Shown in pieces: positions 8,701-16,702 of a stretch of 64,000 nt of DNA. The stretch lies in contig NZ_CP076563.1 in assembly GCF_044357945.1 (NCBI RefSeq), positions 62,001-126,000 of the forward strand. The letters are read 5' to 3'. The translations under genes and the position numbers were made by a program. The stretch is from QAND01 sp003150225 (GTDB taxonomy: Bacteria > Bacillota > Clostridia > Christensenellales > QAND01). A model generated the notes under the pieces. The model was given only the letters and a program-made list of their open reading frames with translations, was not told where the DNA came from and did not search any database. Position 1 is the stretch's first letter; every line of letters starts with the position of its first letter.

Positions 8701-9156
8701 AGCCAGACGAACGCCTTCTTCCACCGATTCCACCGGCTTGGTGCTGCCGGGAATGGTGGGAACACCGGCGCGTTTCGCGATGGCCTTGGCGGCCAGTTTA
8801 TCGCCCATCTGGGCCAGCACATGGCTGGGAGGGCCGATGAAGATGATGCCCTTTTCCTCACAGGCTTTGGCGAATTCAGCATTTTCGCTTAAAAAGCCGT
8901 ACCCTGGGTGGATGGCGTCCACATGCTTTTCTACCGCCAGGTCCACGATACGGTCGATATCCAGATACGCGGCAACCGGCCCCTGGCCGCGACCGATGAG
9001 ATAGCTCTCGTCCGCCTTACTGCGGAAGAGGCTGGTGTTGTCCTCCTTCGTATAGATGGAGACCGTCCGAAGGCCGAGGTCGTAGCAGGCTCGAATGATC
9101 CGTATGGCGATCTCGCCGCGGTTGGCGACCATCACTTTAGAAATGGAGTGTTCCAA
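5743..9156 (-). CDS. pyc: Pyruvate carboxylase
   Basis: A full-length 1137-residue single-chain biotin enzyme. Order: biotin carboxylase domain (residues ~1-455, GRGQGP, FIEMNPRIQVEHTVTE), carboxyltransferase domain (~530-800, DTTMRDAHQSLLATRVR), allosteric/tetramerisation domain, and a C-terminal biotinyl domain with EAMKMET. It makes oxaloacetate from pyruvate, bicarbonate and ATP to refill the TCA pool. The start codon is TTG (9154-9156) seven bases after AGGAGG. It stands alone with its own promoter, which overlaps an inverted repeat (see 9187-9240). High confidence. Confidence 0.97.
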   Translation of the reverse strand: MEHSISKVMVANRGEIAIRIIRACYDLGLRTVSIYTKEDNTSLFRSKADESYLIGRGQGPVAAYLDIDRIVDLAVEKHVDAIHPGYGFLSENAEFAKACEEKGIIFIGPPSHVLAQMGDKLAAKAIAKRAGVPTIPGSTKPVESVEEGVRLAQEFGYPVLLKAAAGGGGRGMRLCYDDDSLRSEFQLVKNEAEKAFGNGDIFIEKYLEDPKHIEIQVLGDNYGNIVHLYERDCSVQRRYQKVVEFTPAFTVAKSELEAMYADALKIAHEVGYVNAGTVEFLVDKHGNHYFIEMNPRIQVEHTVTEVATGVDLVQAQIMIAQGYSLFSPELNLRQEDISHRGFAIQCRVTTEDPRNNFAPDTGRMTVYRSGGGNGVRLDAGNAFAGAVISPYYDSLLVKITTFDRSFEGAVRKALRSLNEIRVRGVKTNIPFLVNVLQNPVFLMGKCDTRFIDNTPSLFNFELPQDRATKVLRYIAQESIKSDRQPRPAVLLPKVPRVPDGPLPNGYKQLLDEKGPRAVADAVLAEKRLLITDTTMRDAHQSLLATRVRSLDMLLPARAMAHTMANAFSFEMWGGATFDVAYRFLHESPWKRLDELRARIPNVLFQMLLRGANAVGYTSYPDNVVKGFIRESARRGIDVFRVFDSLNWLPGMAFALDEVASAGKIAEATICYTGDIDDPARDKYPLSYYVDLAKQLEKAGAHMLCIKDMSGLLKPYAAQRLVRALKEELSIPVHLHTHDTSGNQVAAYLLAAEAGVDIVDCALSSMSSFTSQPSLNAICYALAGTERDPGMDKQALSRLSEYWSQVRPLYAQFEAGLNSPDTQIYQLEIPGGQYSNFKPQVESLGLGHRFEEVKAMYSTVNQMLGDIIKVTPSSKMVGDLAIFMVQNNLTPDNIVERAATLHFPDSVISYFKGMMGQPKGGFPVDLQKAVLKGEEPITCRPGQLLPPVDLEAVRASLPETHRDDASVLSACLYPKVFEEYLDFLSEYSDLSSMDTHVFLRGMDPGDSTELTIEDGKTLIIKYIGPGEINQDGTQNVLFELNGAQRAVSIQVDEDAAQRNAPTMADSNDQTQIGASIPGMVSKVPVKVGDAVTPNTILAVIEAMKMETNVVSPRAGTISAIYVEKGDNVAAGQLLFRVE

Positions 9157-9186
9157 GTTATAACCTCCTAGAATTGAATCTTTCTT

Positions 9187-9240
9187 ATCATATTATAGAT
9201 GTGGATATTTTGCAATCTTAAAATTAAAAAATTGCAAAAT
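9187..9240 (-). promoter_or_regulatory. pyc promoter with operator-like inverted repeat
   Basis: On the minus strand TTGCAA (9210-9215), 17-bp spacer, TATGAT (9187-9192). A perfect 10-bp inverted repeat, ATTTTGCAAT (9207-9216) and ATTGCAAAAT (9231-9240) with a 14-bp AT-rich gap, includes the -35 box. The arm-gap-arm geometry resembles biotin-repressor (BirA) sites, although the arm sequence is not the usual one. Confidence 0.65.
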
Positions 9241-9350
9241 GCGGTGTAGTGGAACGAAAAATGGAGGTGGGGGAGCGAAGGGCGGGAAGCGGAGAAGGAC
9301 GGGGAGGTCCAAGAGCACGTCAGACCCAAGGAATTTTCCCGAAAACCCGG

Positions 9351-9379
9351 TTGACGGAAGGGGGGAAAGAACGTATCAT
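9351..9379 (+). promoter_or_regulatory. azlCD promoter
   Basis: TTGACG (9351-9356), 17-bp spacer, TATCAT (9374-9379), 59 bases before the azlC start. Confidence 0.55.
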
Positions 9380-9437
9380 AATACCATTCTAAAATGGACG
9401 GACAGGCGAAAAAGGCGGCCTCCGGAGGTTGTGGGAA

Positions 9438-10133
9438 ATGGAAAGGATGCAGGATCATAGAGCGCGTATGGGCATGGCGGCAGCCATCCCCATCTGTGTA
9501 GGATATGTGCCGCTGGGACTGGCCTGCGGCATTGTGGCCGCAAAAGCAGGGTTGAACCTTTTGCAGGTGGCCCTGCTTTCGGTGTTCCTATACGCTGGCA
9601 GCGGCCAGTTTATGATCTCCAGCATGTTCGCTTCGGGAGCGTCGCCTCTGTCCATCGGGGTCTCGGTGGCCATGGTGAATATGCGGCATCTGCTGTATGG
9701 GTCGGCTTTGGCAAAGTATTTCTTTGGGGAACGGCGGTTGCATGCCGCGCTCTTTGCCGCGGAGCTCACCGATGAGGCATTTGGGGTCAATATGGGACGG
9801 TTTCAGCAGGGAAACTGGACGCCGCATTCCGCCCGTTTTGCCAATACCACTGCCCATCTTACCTGGATTCTCTCCAACTGCCTGGGGGTGGTGGTAGGGG
9901 GATTTTTACCCCTGGATACCACCATCATCGGCTTTAGTATGACCGCCATTTTTATCTGCCTTTTGATGATGCAGAAGAAGACGCCGGATCACCTTTGGTC
10001 CATGGGAGCTTCCGCTTTAGGGGTCGTGACGGCTAAGCTCATGGGATGGGGTCAGGTGGCCGTACTCCTGGGCGCTCTCCTTGGCGTGGCCGCGGGGATG
10101 CTTGCCGGGGAGAAGAGGGGGAAAACGAGATGA
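9438..10133 (+). CDS. azlC: AzlC-family branched-chain amino acid exporter, large subunit
   Basis: A 231-residue multi-pass membrane protein with the AzlC hallmark stretches GYVPLGLACGIVAAKAGL, GSGQFMISSMFASGASP and NMRHLLYGSAL, and GAELTDEAF-like EAF near residue 115. AzlC with its small partner AzlD exports branched-chain amino acids or analogues. The ATG at 9438 lies nine bases after GGAGG; the ATG at 9447 is also possible. It overlaps azlD by ATGA. Confidence 0.9.
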   Translation: MERMQDHRARMGMAAAIPICVGYVPLGLACGIVAAKAGLNLLQVALLSVFLYAGSGQFMISSMFASGASPLSIGVSVAMVNMRHLLYGSALAKYFFGERRLHAALFAAELTDEAFGVNMGRFQQGNWTPHSARFANTTAHLTWILSNCLGVVVGGFLPLDTTIIGFSMTAIFICLLMMQKKTPDHLWSMGASALGVVTAKLMGWGQVAVLLGALLGVAAGMLAGEKRGKTR

Positions 10134-10453
10134 GCTGGCAGAGTTTTTGGATCATTTTTGCCATCACCGTGGGGTGCAACCTTCTCTGTCGGCTGACGCC
10201 GATGCTGGCTCTTTCCGGCCAGCGGATGGGGGAGAACATTACAAGGGCGCTGTCCTATATTCCAACGGCGGCCTTTGCGGCCCTGGTCATGAGCGACCTG
10301 TTCAACCCCGCGGCGCTATCCCTAGGGCTGTGGCCATTTTTGCGGCCCGCCGCGGCGGCGATTCCCGTACTGCTGACGGCCCGCTGGACCAAGTCTCTTG
10401 GCGCGTGTATTCTGGTGGGAGTTGGAGGATATTGGCTTTTGACACTTCTATAA
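10130..10453 (+). CDS. azlD: AzlD-family branched-chain amino acid exporter, small subunit
   Basis: A 107-residue membrane protein of about four helices (SYIPTAAFAALVMSDLF is characteristic). Its ATG overlaps the azlC stop (ATGA at 10130-10133), giving the coupled expression expected of a two-subunit exporter. Confidence 0.9.
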   Translation: MSWQSFWIIFAITVGCNLLCRLTPMLALSGQRMGENITRALSYIPTAAFAALVMSDLFNPAALSLGLWPFLRPAAAAIPVLLTARWTKSLGACILVGVGGYWLLTLL

Positions 10454-10502
10454 AAATGCAAGTGGACAGGCAACGAACTGCAAATTTTGAAGAGAATGGG
10501 AG

Positions 10503-10541
10503 AAAAGAGTACGCCGAAAGGGATTCGACGTACTCTTTTTT
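10503..10541. terminator. Intrinsic terminator after azlCD
   Basis: AAAAGAGTACG and CGTACTCTTTTTT arms around a CCGAAAGGGATTCGA loop. It lies between convergent azlD and mtnA and may serve both. Confidence 0.8.
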
Positions 10542-10638
10542 GGCCGGGTTTGGCCAGGGATTGGCCGTAAAGGGCCGGTTCATAGGAGAAACGGAGGATG
10601 AGAGATGCCCTATTGGCGGCAGAACCCAATTTGTGGGA

Positions 10639-11697
10639 TCAGCGGGTGTTTTCGCCGGCTAGGCGGGGAAGGCTCTCGGAAAAGGGCGGATAGGCCACGC
10701 CGTTTTCGGTTATGATGGCGGCAATGAGCTGATGGGGAGTTATATCGAAGGCGGGATTGTACACCGGAACATCCTGAGGAGCGGAGGGCGTTCCACAAAA
10801 CTCGCGGACCTCCTGGGGATCTCGTTCCTCGATGGGAATCGCGTTGCCGTCGGGACATTGGAAATCCACGGTGGTAAAGGGGGCGGCGATGTAGAGGGGA
10901 ATTCCATGATAGGCCGCCAGCACCCCCAGGCCATAGGTTCCGATTTTGTTGGCGGTGTCCCCATTGGCGGCGATCCGGTCCGCTCCGACGATCACGGCTT
11001 GGACCTTGCCCTGAGCCATGACCCAGGCGGCCATATCGTCACAAATGGTGGTGACGTCCGCGCCGGCGGCCAGCAGTTCATAGGCGGTGAGCCGAGAGCC
11101 CTGTAAAAGGGGCCGGGTTTCATCGGAATAGATTTTAGGCCGAATCCCCTCCTCCAAGAGGGTATAGATGGGAGCTAGGGCGGTGCCATAGGCTCCGGTG
11201 GCCAGAGCGCCGGCATTGCAGTGGGTAAGGATCCCATTGCAGCGCATCAATAAGGGCGCCCCCTGCCGTCCAATGGCTTTACAGGTTTCAATATCCCGCT
11301 CTAGCACCGCCTGCGCTTCTTGAAACAGCGCTTTTAGCATTACGGCTGGGGAGGTGTCCTGAGGCAGCCCATGGGCAAACTCCTCCATATGCCGGATGGC
11401 CCAGAAGAGGTTGACCGCCGTAGGGCGGGCGGTGGACAGATATACGCCGGTTTTTTCTAAAAGGGCGATGAGTTTCTGGTGGTCCTGAAAGGATCCGCAT
11501 TTTGCCCCCAGGTACATGCCGAAGGCCGCCGCGTTCCCTATGGCGGGGGCGCCCCGCACCATAAGGGTACGGATGGCATGATGCATTTGCTCTGGGGTTT
11601 CCACCTGCACCACAATCCGCTCCTGGGGAAGCCGGGTCTGGTCTAGGATCAGGATTTTACTGTCTTCCGTCCACAAGGGCATCAGGGGTTGCGTCAT
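10639..11697 (-). CDS. mtnA: S-methyl-5-thioribose-1-phosphate isomerase
   Basis: A 352-residue aldose-ketose isomerase of the eIF2B-like fold. MVRGAPAIGNAAAFG, ILTHCNAGALAT with the catalytic cysteine, and VGADRIAANGDTANKIGT with the catalytic aspartate are all present. It converts methylthioribose-1-P to methylthioribulose-1-P in methionine salvage, and can act on 5-deoxyribose-1-P. No other mtn gene is adjacent. The class II aldolase at 3095 could supply the following step in a DHAP-shunt variant (inference). Confidence 0.94.
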   Translation of the reverse strand: MTQPLMPLWTEDSKILILDQTRLPQERIVVQVETPEQMHHAIRTLMVRGAPAIGNAAAFGMYLGAKCGSFQDHQKLIALLEKTGVYLSTARPTAVNLFWAIRHMEEFAHGLPQDTSPAVMLKALFQEAQAVLERDIETCKAIGRQGAPLLMRCNGILTHCNAGALATGAYGTALAPIYTLLEEGIRPKIYSDETRPLLQGSRLTAYELLAAGADVTTICDDMAAWVMAQGKVQAVIVGADRIAANGDTANKIGTYGLGVLAAYHGIPLYIAAPFTTVDFQCPDGNAIPIEERDPQEVREFCGTPSAPQDVPVYNPAFDITPHQLIAAIITENGVAYPPFSESLPRLAGENTR

Positions 11698-11828
11698 GGG
11701 GAAGCCGCCTTTCTTTTGGAGTATGAATTTATCATAGCATGGGCGGCTAGCTGGGAAAAGGGAAATATGTTATGCTGAAAAATATAGGATTGCCTGCAGA
11801 AGGATATGGAAAAAGGTGGAGAAAAGCG

Positions 11829-12701
11829 ATGGACCTACGGATGGTGGAACGGGTGCGGGAGGACCCGGTTGCGCGAAAAGGGTTCTTTGATTTGGCCCAA
11901 GAGGTGTTTGGCCTGTCCTTTGCACCATGGTATGAGGGAGGATATTGGACGGACCGGTACATTCCCTATCTGTTGATGGATGGGGAACGGGCGGCGGCCT
12001 GTGCCGCCGTGAACCTCATCTCCACTCGATTGGAGGGAGTTCCCCGGCGCTACGTGCAGATTGGCACCGTGATGACCCGCAGAGAATTTCGCGGCAGGGG
12101 ATTGGCGCGGCGGCTTCTGGAAAAAATCCTCCATGACTGGCGGGACCGGTGTCATGGCGTCTATCTCCATGCCAATGATAGGGTACTGGACTTCTATCCA
12201 AGGTTTGGATTCGTGCCGGAACGGGAGTATCAGCGGATGGGGACGATCCAGCCCCGGCCTGGAAAGGTCAGAAAGCTGGATCTTTCCCATCCCGGCGACC
12301 TGGCTCTGCTTCACAGGTGTTACAGGGAGGCGCCCAATCCCTTTTCCGCCCTGCCTATGCTGGATAACCTGGGCTTATTGATGTTCTATTGCGGCGGCCC
12401 CTTAAAACACTGCGCCTATTATTTGGAGGATTTGAACGCCGTGGTGCTGTTGGATCATGCGGGTCCGGAAATGATCTGTTATGATGTGTTTGGCGGGCAG
12501 GGAAGCGCCCTTGGCGCGGTGTTGGAGGTGGCGGCTCCAGTGGGAGTGGAAACTGTGCGGCTGGGCTTTACCCCTCTGGATGAAACGGGCTGGCGGACAG
12601 AACCCTATGTTGAGGAGGACACCACGCTGTTTGTGCTCGAGGGGAAGGAAAACCCCTTTGCCGGCCGAAAAGTGATGATGCCTTTGCTATCCCACGCATA
12701 G
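11829..12701 (+). CDS. GNAT-family N-acetyltransferase with C-terminal extension
   Basis: A 290-residue protein. Residues ~1-150 are a GNAT domain with the CoA-binding motif TRREFRGRGLARRLLEK. The second half is a less recognisable domain, as in Eis-type enzymes. The ATG at 11829 follows GGTGGAGAAAAGCG; a longer reading overlaps a -10 like TATGCT (11771-11776). Substrate unknown. Confidence 0.82.
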   Translation: MDLRMVERVREDPVARKGFFDLAQEVFGLSFAPWYEGGYWTDRYIPYLLMDGERAAACAAVNLISTRLEGVPRRYVQIGTVMTRREFRGRGLARRLLEKILHDWRDRCHGVYLHANDRVLDFYPRFGFVPEREYQRMGTIQPRPGKVRKLDLSHPGDLALLHRCYREAPNPFSALPMLDNLGLLMFYCGGPLKHCAYYLEDLNAVVLLDHAGPEMICYDVFGGQGSALGAVLEVAAPVGVETVRLGFTPLDETGWRTEPYVEEDTTLFVLEGKENPFAGRKVMMPLLSHA

Positions 12702-12719
12702 CGCTGGTGAGATAAAAAT

Positions 12720-12750
12720 AAAAAGGCGGTTCCATTGGAACCGCCTTTTT
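12720..12750. terminator. Bidirectional intrinsic terminator
   Basis: AAAAAGGCGGTTCCA and TTGGAACCGCCTTTTT form a perfect hairpin with A/T runs on both sides, between the convergent acetyltransferase and nagA genes. Confidence 0.9.
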
Positions 12751-12758
12751 GAATGAAC

Positions 12759-13970
12759 TCAATCGAAGGCTTCGATGAGCAGATCGTACATTTTAGGATT
12801 GGTGAGGTCGGGGCTGGTGGCCTTGTCATAGGCCAGCTCGCCCTCTACGAAGGTGGCGATGGATTCGTATTCATCATCAATCACTGCGAGGTCAGCATCC
12901 TTGGTGGGCAAGATAGAGCCCTTGTGCCGCTGGATCCCCATCAGCTCCGCCGGAGTACGGCTGGCCATCTGGATGGCGTCCTCCATGGAGACGCCCAGTT
13001 TTTCCACCAGGTTGCCGATGCCATACAGCACATATTTGCTAGAGCTGTTGATGGTGCCATCCTCCAGATGCATCAGGCCGTTTTTTTCGGAGATATTGAT
13101 GACGCCTTTGATGTTGTACTTTCCGGGCCGCATGGCGCTCATGGCATCGGAGTCGCTCATGAGGAGAATCTTGTGGGTGGGCTTCATCCGCAGAAGGATC
13201 TGGATCATCTCAGGACAGACATGGTAAAAATCCGGGATCAACTCGTTGTATACCCGGTTATCCAACAGCACAGCGCCGTAGAGGGATACCTCCCGCTGGT
13301 GGATGGGACGCATGGCGTTGAAACTATGGATGCCCACCTTTACGCCTTTGTTGAAGGCGTGCATAGCCTCGGCGTAGGTTGCGTCGCTGTGGCCCATGCC
13401 AAGGATCATCCCACGCTCCAGGCAGAAATCGATGACCTCATCGGCTCCCGGTACCTCGCAGGCGATGGTCATGTAGGTGACGTGGCCCCGGCCCGCATCC
13501 CAGAATTGTTTCATCAGCTCCAGAGAACAGGGTTTCACATCCTTGGCTGCGGTACCGCCATGGCGTTTCACGTTATAGAAAGGCCCCTCCATGTGGATAC
13601 CCAGCATCCGGGCGCCTTCATAGCCTTCTTCCATGGCGTCGGCGATGGCGGCGTTATTCTCCACTTGATAATCCCAAGCGCTGTTGGTGGGCTGAAAGGC
13701 CGTTACCCCTACACTGGGCAGGGCACGGGCCATGTTTTTGACCTCTTCCTTATCCAAGGTCTTGGCGGCCCAGCCTTTGAAGCCGTGGACGTGGAGGTCG
13801 ATGATGCCGGGGATGATACGACTGTCGCCATAGTCAAACACCTGGGCGTCCACGTCCGGAATGGCGTCCCGCTGGAAAAGGGATGCGATCTTGCCGCCCT
13901 CTACCAGGATGGCGCCGTCCATCAGCCCGCCTTCCCCATAGATGCGACTGGATTTAATGAGTTTTTTCAT
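12759..13970 (-). CDS. nagA: N-acetylglucosamine-6-phosphate deacetylase paralogue 1
   Basis: A 403-residue amidohydrolase. Metal and catalytic positions of NagA are visible: DLHVHG, HMEGPF with the metal-binding glutamate, GMGHSDAT and HSFNAM histidines, and MSDSDAM with the catalytic aspartate. It should deacetylate GlcNAc-6-P during amino-sugar or wall recycling. The ATG at 13970 (MKKLIKSSRIYG) follows GGGAG; longer in-frame readings lack an RBS. A closely similar paralogue lies at 16703 on the other strand, with the same first eleven residues. The IPDFYHV segment, where classic NagA has a DGLHV, is shared by both copies and suggests a distinct subgroup. No nagB is in view. Confidence 0.9.
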   Translation of the reverse strand: MKKLIKSSRIYGEGGLMDGAILVEGGKIASLFQRDAIPDVDAQVFDYGDSRIIPGIIDLHVHGFKGWAAKTLDKEEVKNMARALPSVGVTAFQPTNSAWDYQVENNAAIADAMEEGYEGARMLGIHMEGPFYNVKRHGGTAAKDVKPCSLELMKQFWDAGRGHVTYMTIACEVPGADEVIDFCLERGMILGMGHSDATYAEAMHAFNKGVKVGIHSFNAMRPIHQREVSLYGAVLLDNRVYNELIPDFYHVCPEMIQILLRMKPTHKILLMSDSDAMSAMRPGKYNIKGVINISEKNGLMHLEDGTINSSSKYVLYGIGNLVEKLGVSMEDAIQMASRTPAELMGIQRHKGSILPTKDADLAVIDDEYESIATFVEGELAYDKATSPDLTNPKMYDLLIEAFD

Positions 13971-14155
13971 GGTATCTATCTCCCTTTCTGGCCCTGCGGC
14001 CGTGTGGTCGAATGGATTCCTATTAGGATGCCCAGGCTTGGGAGAATCTATCCCAGCCATCAACAGGCGGGGTCAGATGATCTGACCAAATGGGCATGCG
14101 TTCCATTCCATACTACTATACTTCTTTCATGGGCTCAAGGGAAAAAAGGAAGGGT

Positions 14156-14183
14156 TTGGAATGGAAGCGCTTCCTACTATGAT
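14156..14183 (+). promoter_or_regulatory. Promoter of the M14 peptidase gene
   Basis: TTGGAA (14156-14161), 16-bp spacer, TATGAT (14178-14183). Confidence 0.55.
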
Positions 14184-14209
14184 AAAATAAAAAACAGAGG
14201 AGGCGGGCC

Positions 14210-15268
14210 ATGGGGCAGAGGAAACGGCGCATCTATTTAGGCGGGCTGGCTGCGATCCTTGCGGTTTGTTTTGTGGCGGCTGCGAGAGGCGTTCCGCAGC
14301 GTTGGCTGGAACGGCTTTTTGAGCTGGACCGGTTGAAGGAAAGCTATATCAGCGTGATTGGCCGGACACAGGAATACTCCTATGAACGGTGTAAAGCCGA
14401 TATGGAGGAGTTGCAGAAGCGCTGGCCGGAGCTGGTTCGAGTGGAGAGCATCGGGACGACGGCCTTTGGACGGGATATCATGATGCTAACTTTGGGGAAC
14501 CCCGATTCTCCCAACCGGATTTGGGTGGATGGAGGAATCCATGGCCGGGAATATATGGGGGCTCAGGTGATCCTCAGCCAGGTGGAATTCATTCTGCAAA
14601 ATGAAAAGGATGGGAGGTTCCGGGGCTGGGAGATATCCGCTCTTTTGGAAAACTGCGGGGTATATATCGTTCCGATGCTGAATCCCGACGGCGTGATGCT
14701 TTCCCAGCAGGGGGTGTTTTCGGCTCCTGAGGCGTTTCGAGAGGAACTGGCGGCCATGAACGGGGGATCCCAGAATTTTTCTCGATGGAAGGCCAATGGG
14801 CGGGGAGTGGACCTTGGATGCAACTTTGACGCTCGGTGGGAGTTCATTGAAGGAAAACCGGCTCCGGGACCCATGGGGTATAAGGGAACAGCTCCTTTCT
14901 CGGAGGCTGAAAGCCGGGCGGTTCAGGATTATCTGGCGGACCGCCCCATGGGAATCACCCTAAGTTATCATGGGGCGGGGGCGGAAGTGTACTGGTGGTA
15001 CTATCAAAAGGGGGAACGGCTGGTCCGGGATGAGCGCCTGGCTCGGGAGCTGTCTCGGATCACCGGGTATGACTTGGTCAGCGAGGAGCGGTCCAGGGAG
15101 AGCAACGGGGGGCTCAAGGACTGGTATTTATCCACCTATGGGAACCCGGGGTTTACCATCGAAATGCGGAGTCCCGAGCCCTGTCCCATCCCCATTCAGG
15201 CGTTTTTGGAGGTATATGAGGAGAACAAGCGGGTGATCCTATGGGCCATGGCTTGGATCGCGAAATAG
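14210..15268 (+). CDS. M14-family zinc carboxypeptidase, membrane-anchored
   Basis: A 352-residue protein with one N-terminal membrane segment (residues ~8-24) and an extracytoplasmic M14 domain. Zinc ligands: GGIHGREYMG (His and Glu) and SYHGAG (His); the general base is the glutamate in FTIEM. Where carboxypeptidases normally have the substrate-carboxylate motif VDLNRNF, this protein reads VDLGCNF, so the conserved Asn-Arg pair is Gly-Cys. Bacterial relatives cut gamma-D-Glu-diaminopimelate bonds in wall peptides. Good RBS (AGAGGAGG). Peptidoglycan role is inferred. Confidence 0.88.
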   Translation: MGQRKRRIYLGGLAAILAVCFVAAARGVPQRWLERLFELDRLKESYISVIGRTQEYSYERCKADMEELQKRWPELVRVESIGTTAFGRDIMMLTLGNPDSPNRIWVDGGIHGREYMGAQVILSQVEFILQNEKDGRFRGWEISALLENCGVYIVPMLNPDGVMLSQQGVFSAPEAFREELAAMNGGSQNFSRWKANGRGVDLGCNFDARWEFIEGKPAPGPMGYKGTAPFSEAESRAVQDYLADRPMGITLSYHGAGAEVYWWYYQKGERLVRDERLARELSRITGYDLVSEERSRESNGGLKDWYLSTYGNPGFTIEMRSPEPCPIPIQAFLEVYEENKRVILWAMAWIAK

Positions 15269-15292
15269 AAAAAGCGCCGAAGGCGCTTTTTT
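15269..15292. terminator. Bidirectional intrinsic terminator
   Basis: AAAAAGCGCC-GAA-GGCGCTTTTTT between the convergent M14 peptidase and AI-2E genes. Confidence 0.8.
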
Positions 15293-15316
15293 GTTTTGTA
15301 CGAGTGGATGGTGCGT

Positions 15317-16531
15317 TTAGTCGGTTAAATCGTCGTTCGTTGCTGTTCTCGGCGGGACGATGGGATCGTCGGGGGTATGGCCGGAGCGGGCAGCTTCCCG
15401 CTGGGATTTGGTTTTAATCCGCTGATTGATGAGCACTGAACAGAGGTTGTAGAGGATGGCCCCTACCGGTACGCTGAGGATCATCCCTAAAAGCCCGAAC
15501 ATGCCGCCGCCCAAAAGGATTACCACCAGGATCCAGAAGGCGGGGAGACCTACCTTGGTGCCCATGATCCGGGGGGTGATAAGGTTGCTCTCCAACTGCT
15601 GGGCGACCACCGAGATGATGACCAGCGTGATGATCAGGCTGGGATTTACGGTGAGCAGTAAAAGACCGCACAGTACCGTACCGATGACGGGGCCAAAATA
15701 GGGGATGATGTTGGTGACGGTCATAATCACGGCGAACAGCAGGGCATAGGGGAATTGGAAGACCAGGAAGGCGATATACTGGGCAAAGCCTAGGCCGATG
15801 CTGGTGAGGATTTTGACGCTGATATAGGCGGTAAAGACCCGGTTGGATTCCCGGAGGGTTTGGGTGGCATCCCGCCAAAGGCCCGTGGGCAGCAGGCAGA
15901 ATACCAGCTTGCGGAACTGGCGAATGAACATCTCCTTGCTGAACAGCAGGTAGATGGAGATCACCACGCCCAGGAAGAAATCGAAGGTAAAGGTGGTGAC
16001 CATGATTCCCACCCCGATGATGGAGTTTGCCGCCGTCCCCAGGGAGGACATGACCGCTTGCAGGATGCTTTCCCAGCTTAGGGAGATGCCGGCGATTTCC
16101 TGGCTGGATACATGGAACCGCTCCAGAAGGTTGGTTAGCATAGCCTTGAAGTCCTCCACATAGCGGGGAAGCTCCTCCATGACGGTAGCTACGTTGGCGG
16201 CCACATCGGGGACGACGTAGTATACCAGCAGTACCAGGGACAGGAACACCAGCAAATAGACCAGGGTGATGGACAGCCCGCGCCGGATGTTTTTATGCCG
16301 ATCCCCCAGAAAGCGGTTTCGACCCAGCAGACGCTCCATTCGATTCATGGGACGGTTTAACAAAAAAGCGATGGCCACGCCGATGAAAACCGGCTTTAAC
16401 ACCGTCAGGAATTTGCCGATGGCCGCCCGCCATAGATCCCACCTTAGAAGCAGAAACACCAGGAGGATCAACAGGGTGCCGATGAGCAGCGAATATTTGA
16501 CGATATCCCGCCATTTGTTGTTCTGATCCAT
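15317..16531 (-). CDS. AI-2E family transporter (YtvI/PerM type)
   Basis: A 404-residue membrane protein with about eight helices. The late segments carry family hallmarks: NIIPYFGPVIGTVLCGLLLL and QQLESNLITPRIMGTKVGL. The hydrophilic C-terminal tail is rich in basic and acidic residues. The family includes AI-2 exporters and Na+/H+ antiporters, so the substrate is open. It lies between two nagA paralogues and has its own promoter (16575-16603). Confidence 0.9.
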   Translation of the reverse strand: MDQNNKWRDIVKYSLLIGTLLILLVFLLLRWDLWRAAIGKFLTVLKPVFIGVAIAFLLNRPMNRMERLLGRNRFLGDRHKNIRRGLSITLVYLLVFLSLVLLVYYVVPDVAANVATVMEELPRYVEDFKAMLTNLLERFHVSSQEIAGISLSWESILQAVMSSLGTAANSIIGVGIMVTTFTFDFFLGVVISIYLLFSKEMFIRQFRKLVFCLLPTGLWRDATQTLRESNRVFTAYISVKILTSIGLGFAQYIAFLVFQFPYALLFAVIMTVTNIIPYFGPVIGTVLCGLLLLTVNPSLIITLVIISVVAQQLESNLITPRIMGTKVGLPAFWILVVILLGGGMFGLLGMILSVPVGAILYNLCSVLINQRIKTKSQREAARSGHTPDDPIVPPRTATNDDLTD

Positions 16532-16574
16532 GACGCCCCCAGAGAATCCCCATCATATGGGGAGAGTATTTCAT

Positions 16575-16603
16575 ACTTTACCATATTCCAGCCAGCCCAG
16601 CAA
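16575..16603 (-). promoter_or_regulatory. Promoter of the AI-2E gene
   Basis: On the minus strand TTGCTG (16598-16603), 17-bp spacer, TAAAGT (16575-16580), with TGG just before the -10. Confidence 0.55.
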
Positions 16604-16702
16604 GGCGGAGCCCAAGGGCTTTCGGAAATACGCGTGTCTTTTATGGCAGGATATGGTATACTAAACTTATCTTTTAATTTGGTTACGGAAAGGGGCTATG
16701 AC

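Noticed and set aside
12753..14240. A 495-codon plus-strand frame
   Set aside because: It lies opposite nagA copy 1; its residues are rich in His, Gly and Val as expected from antisense of a GC-rich gene, and it has no family resemblance.
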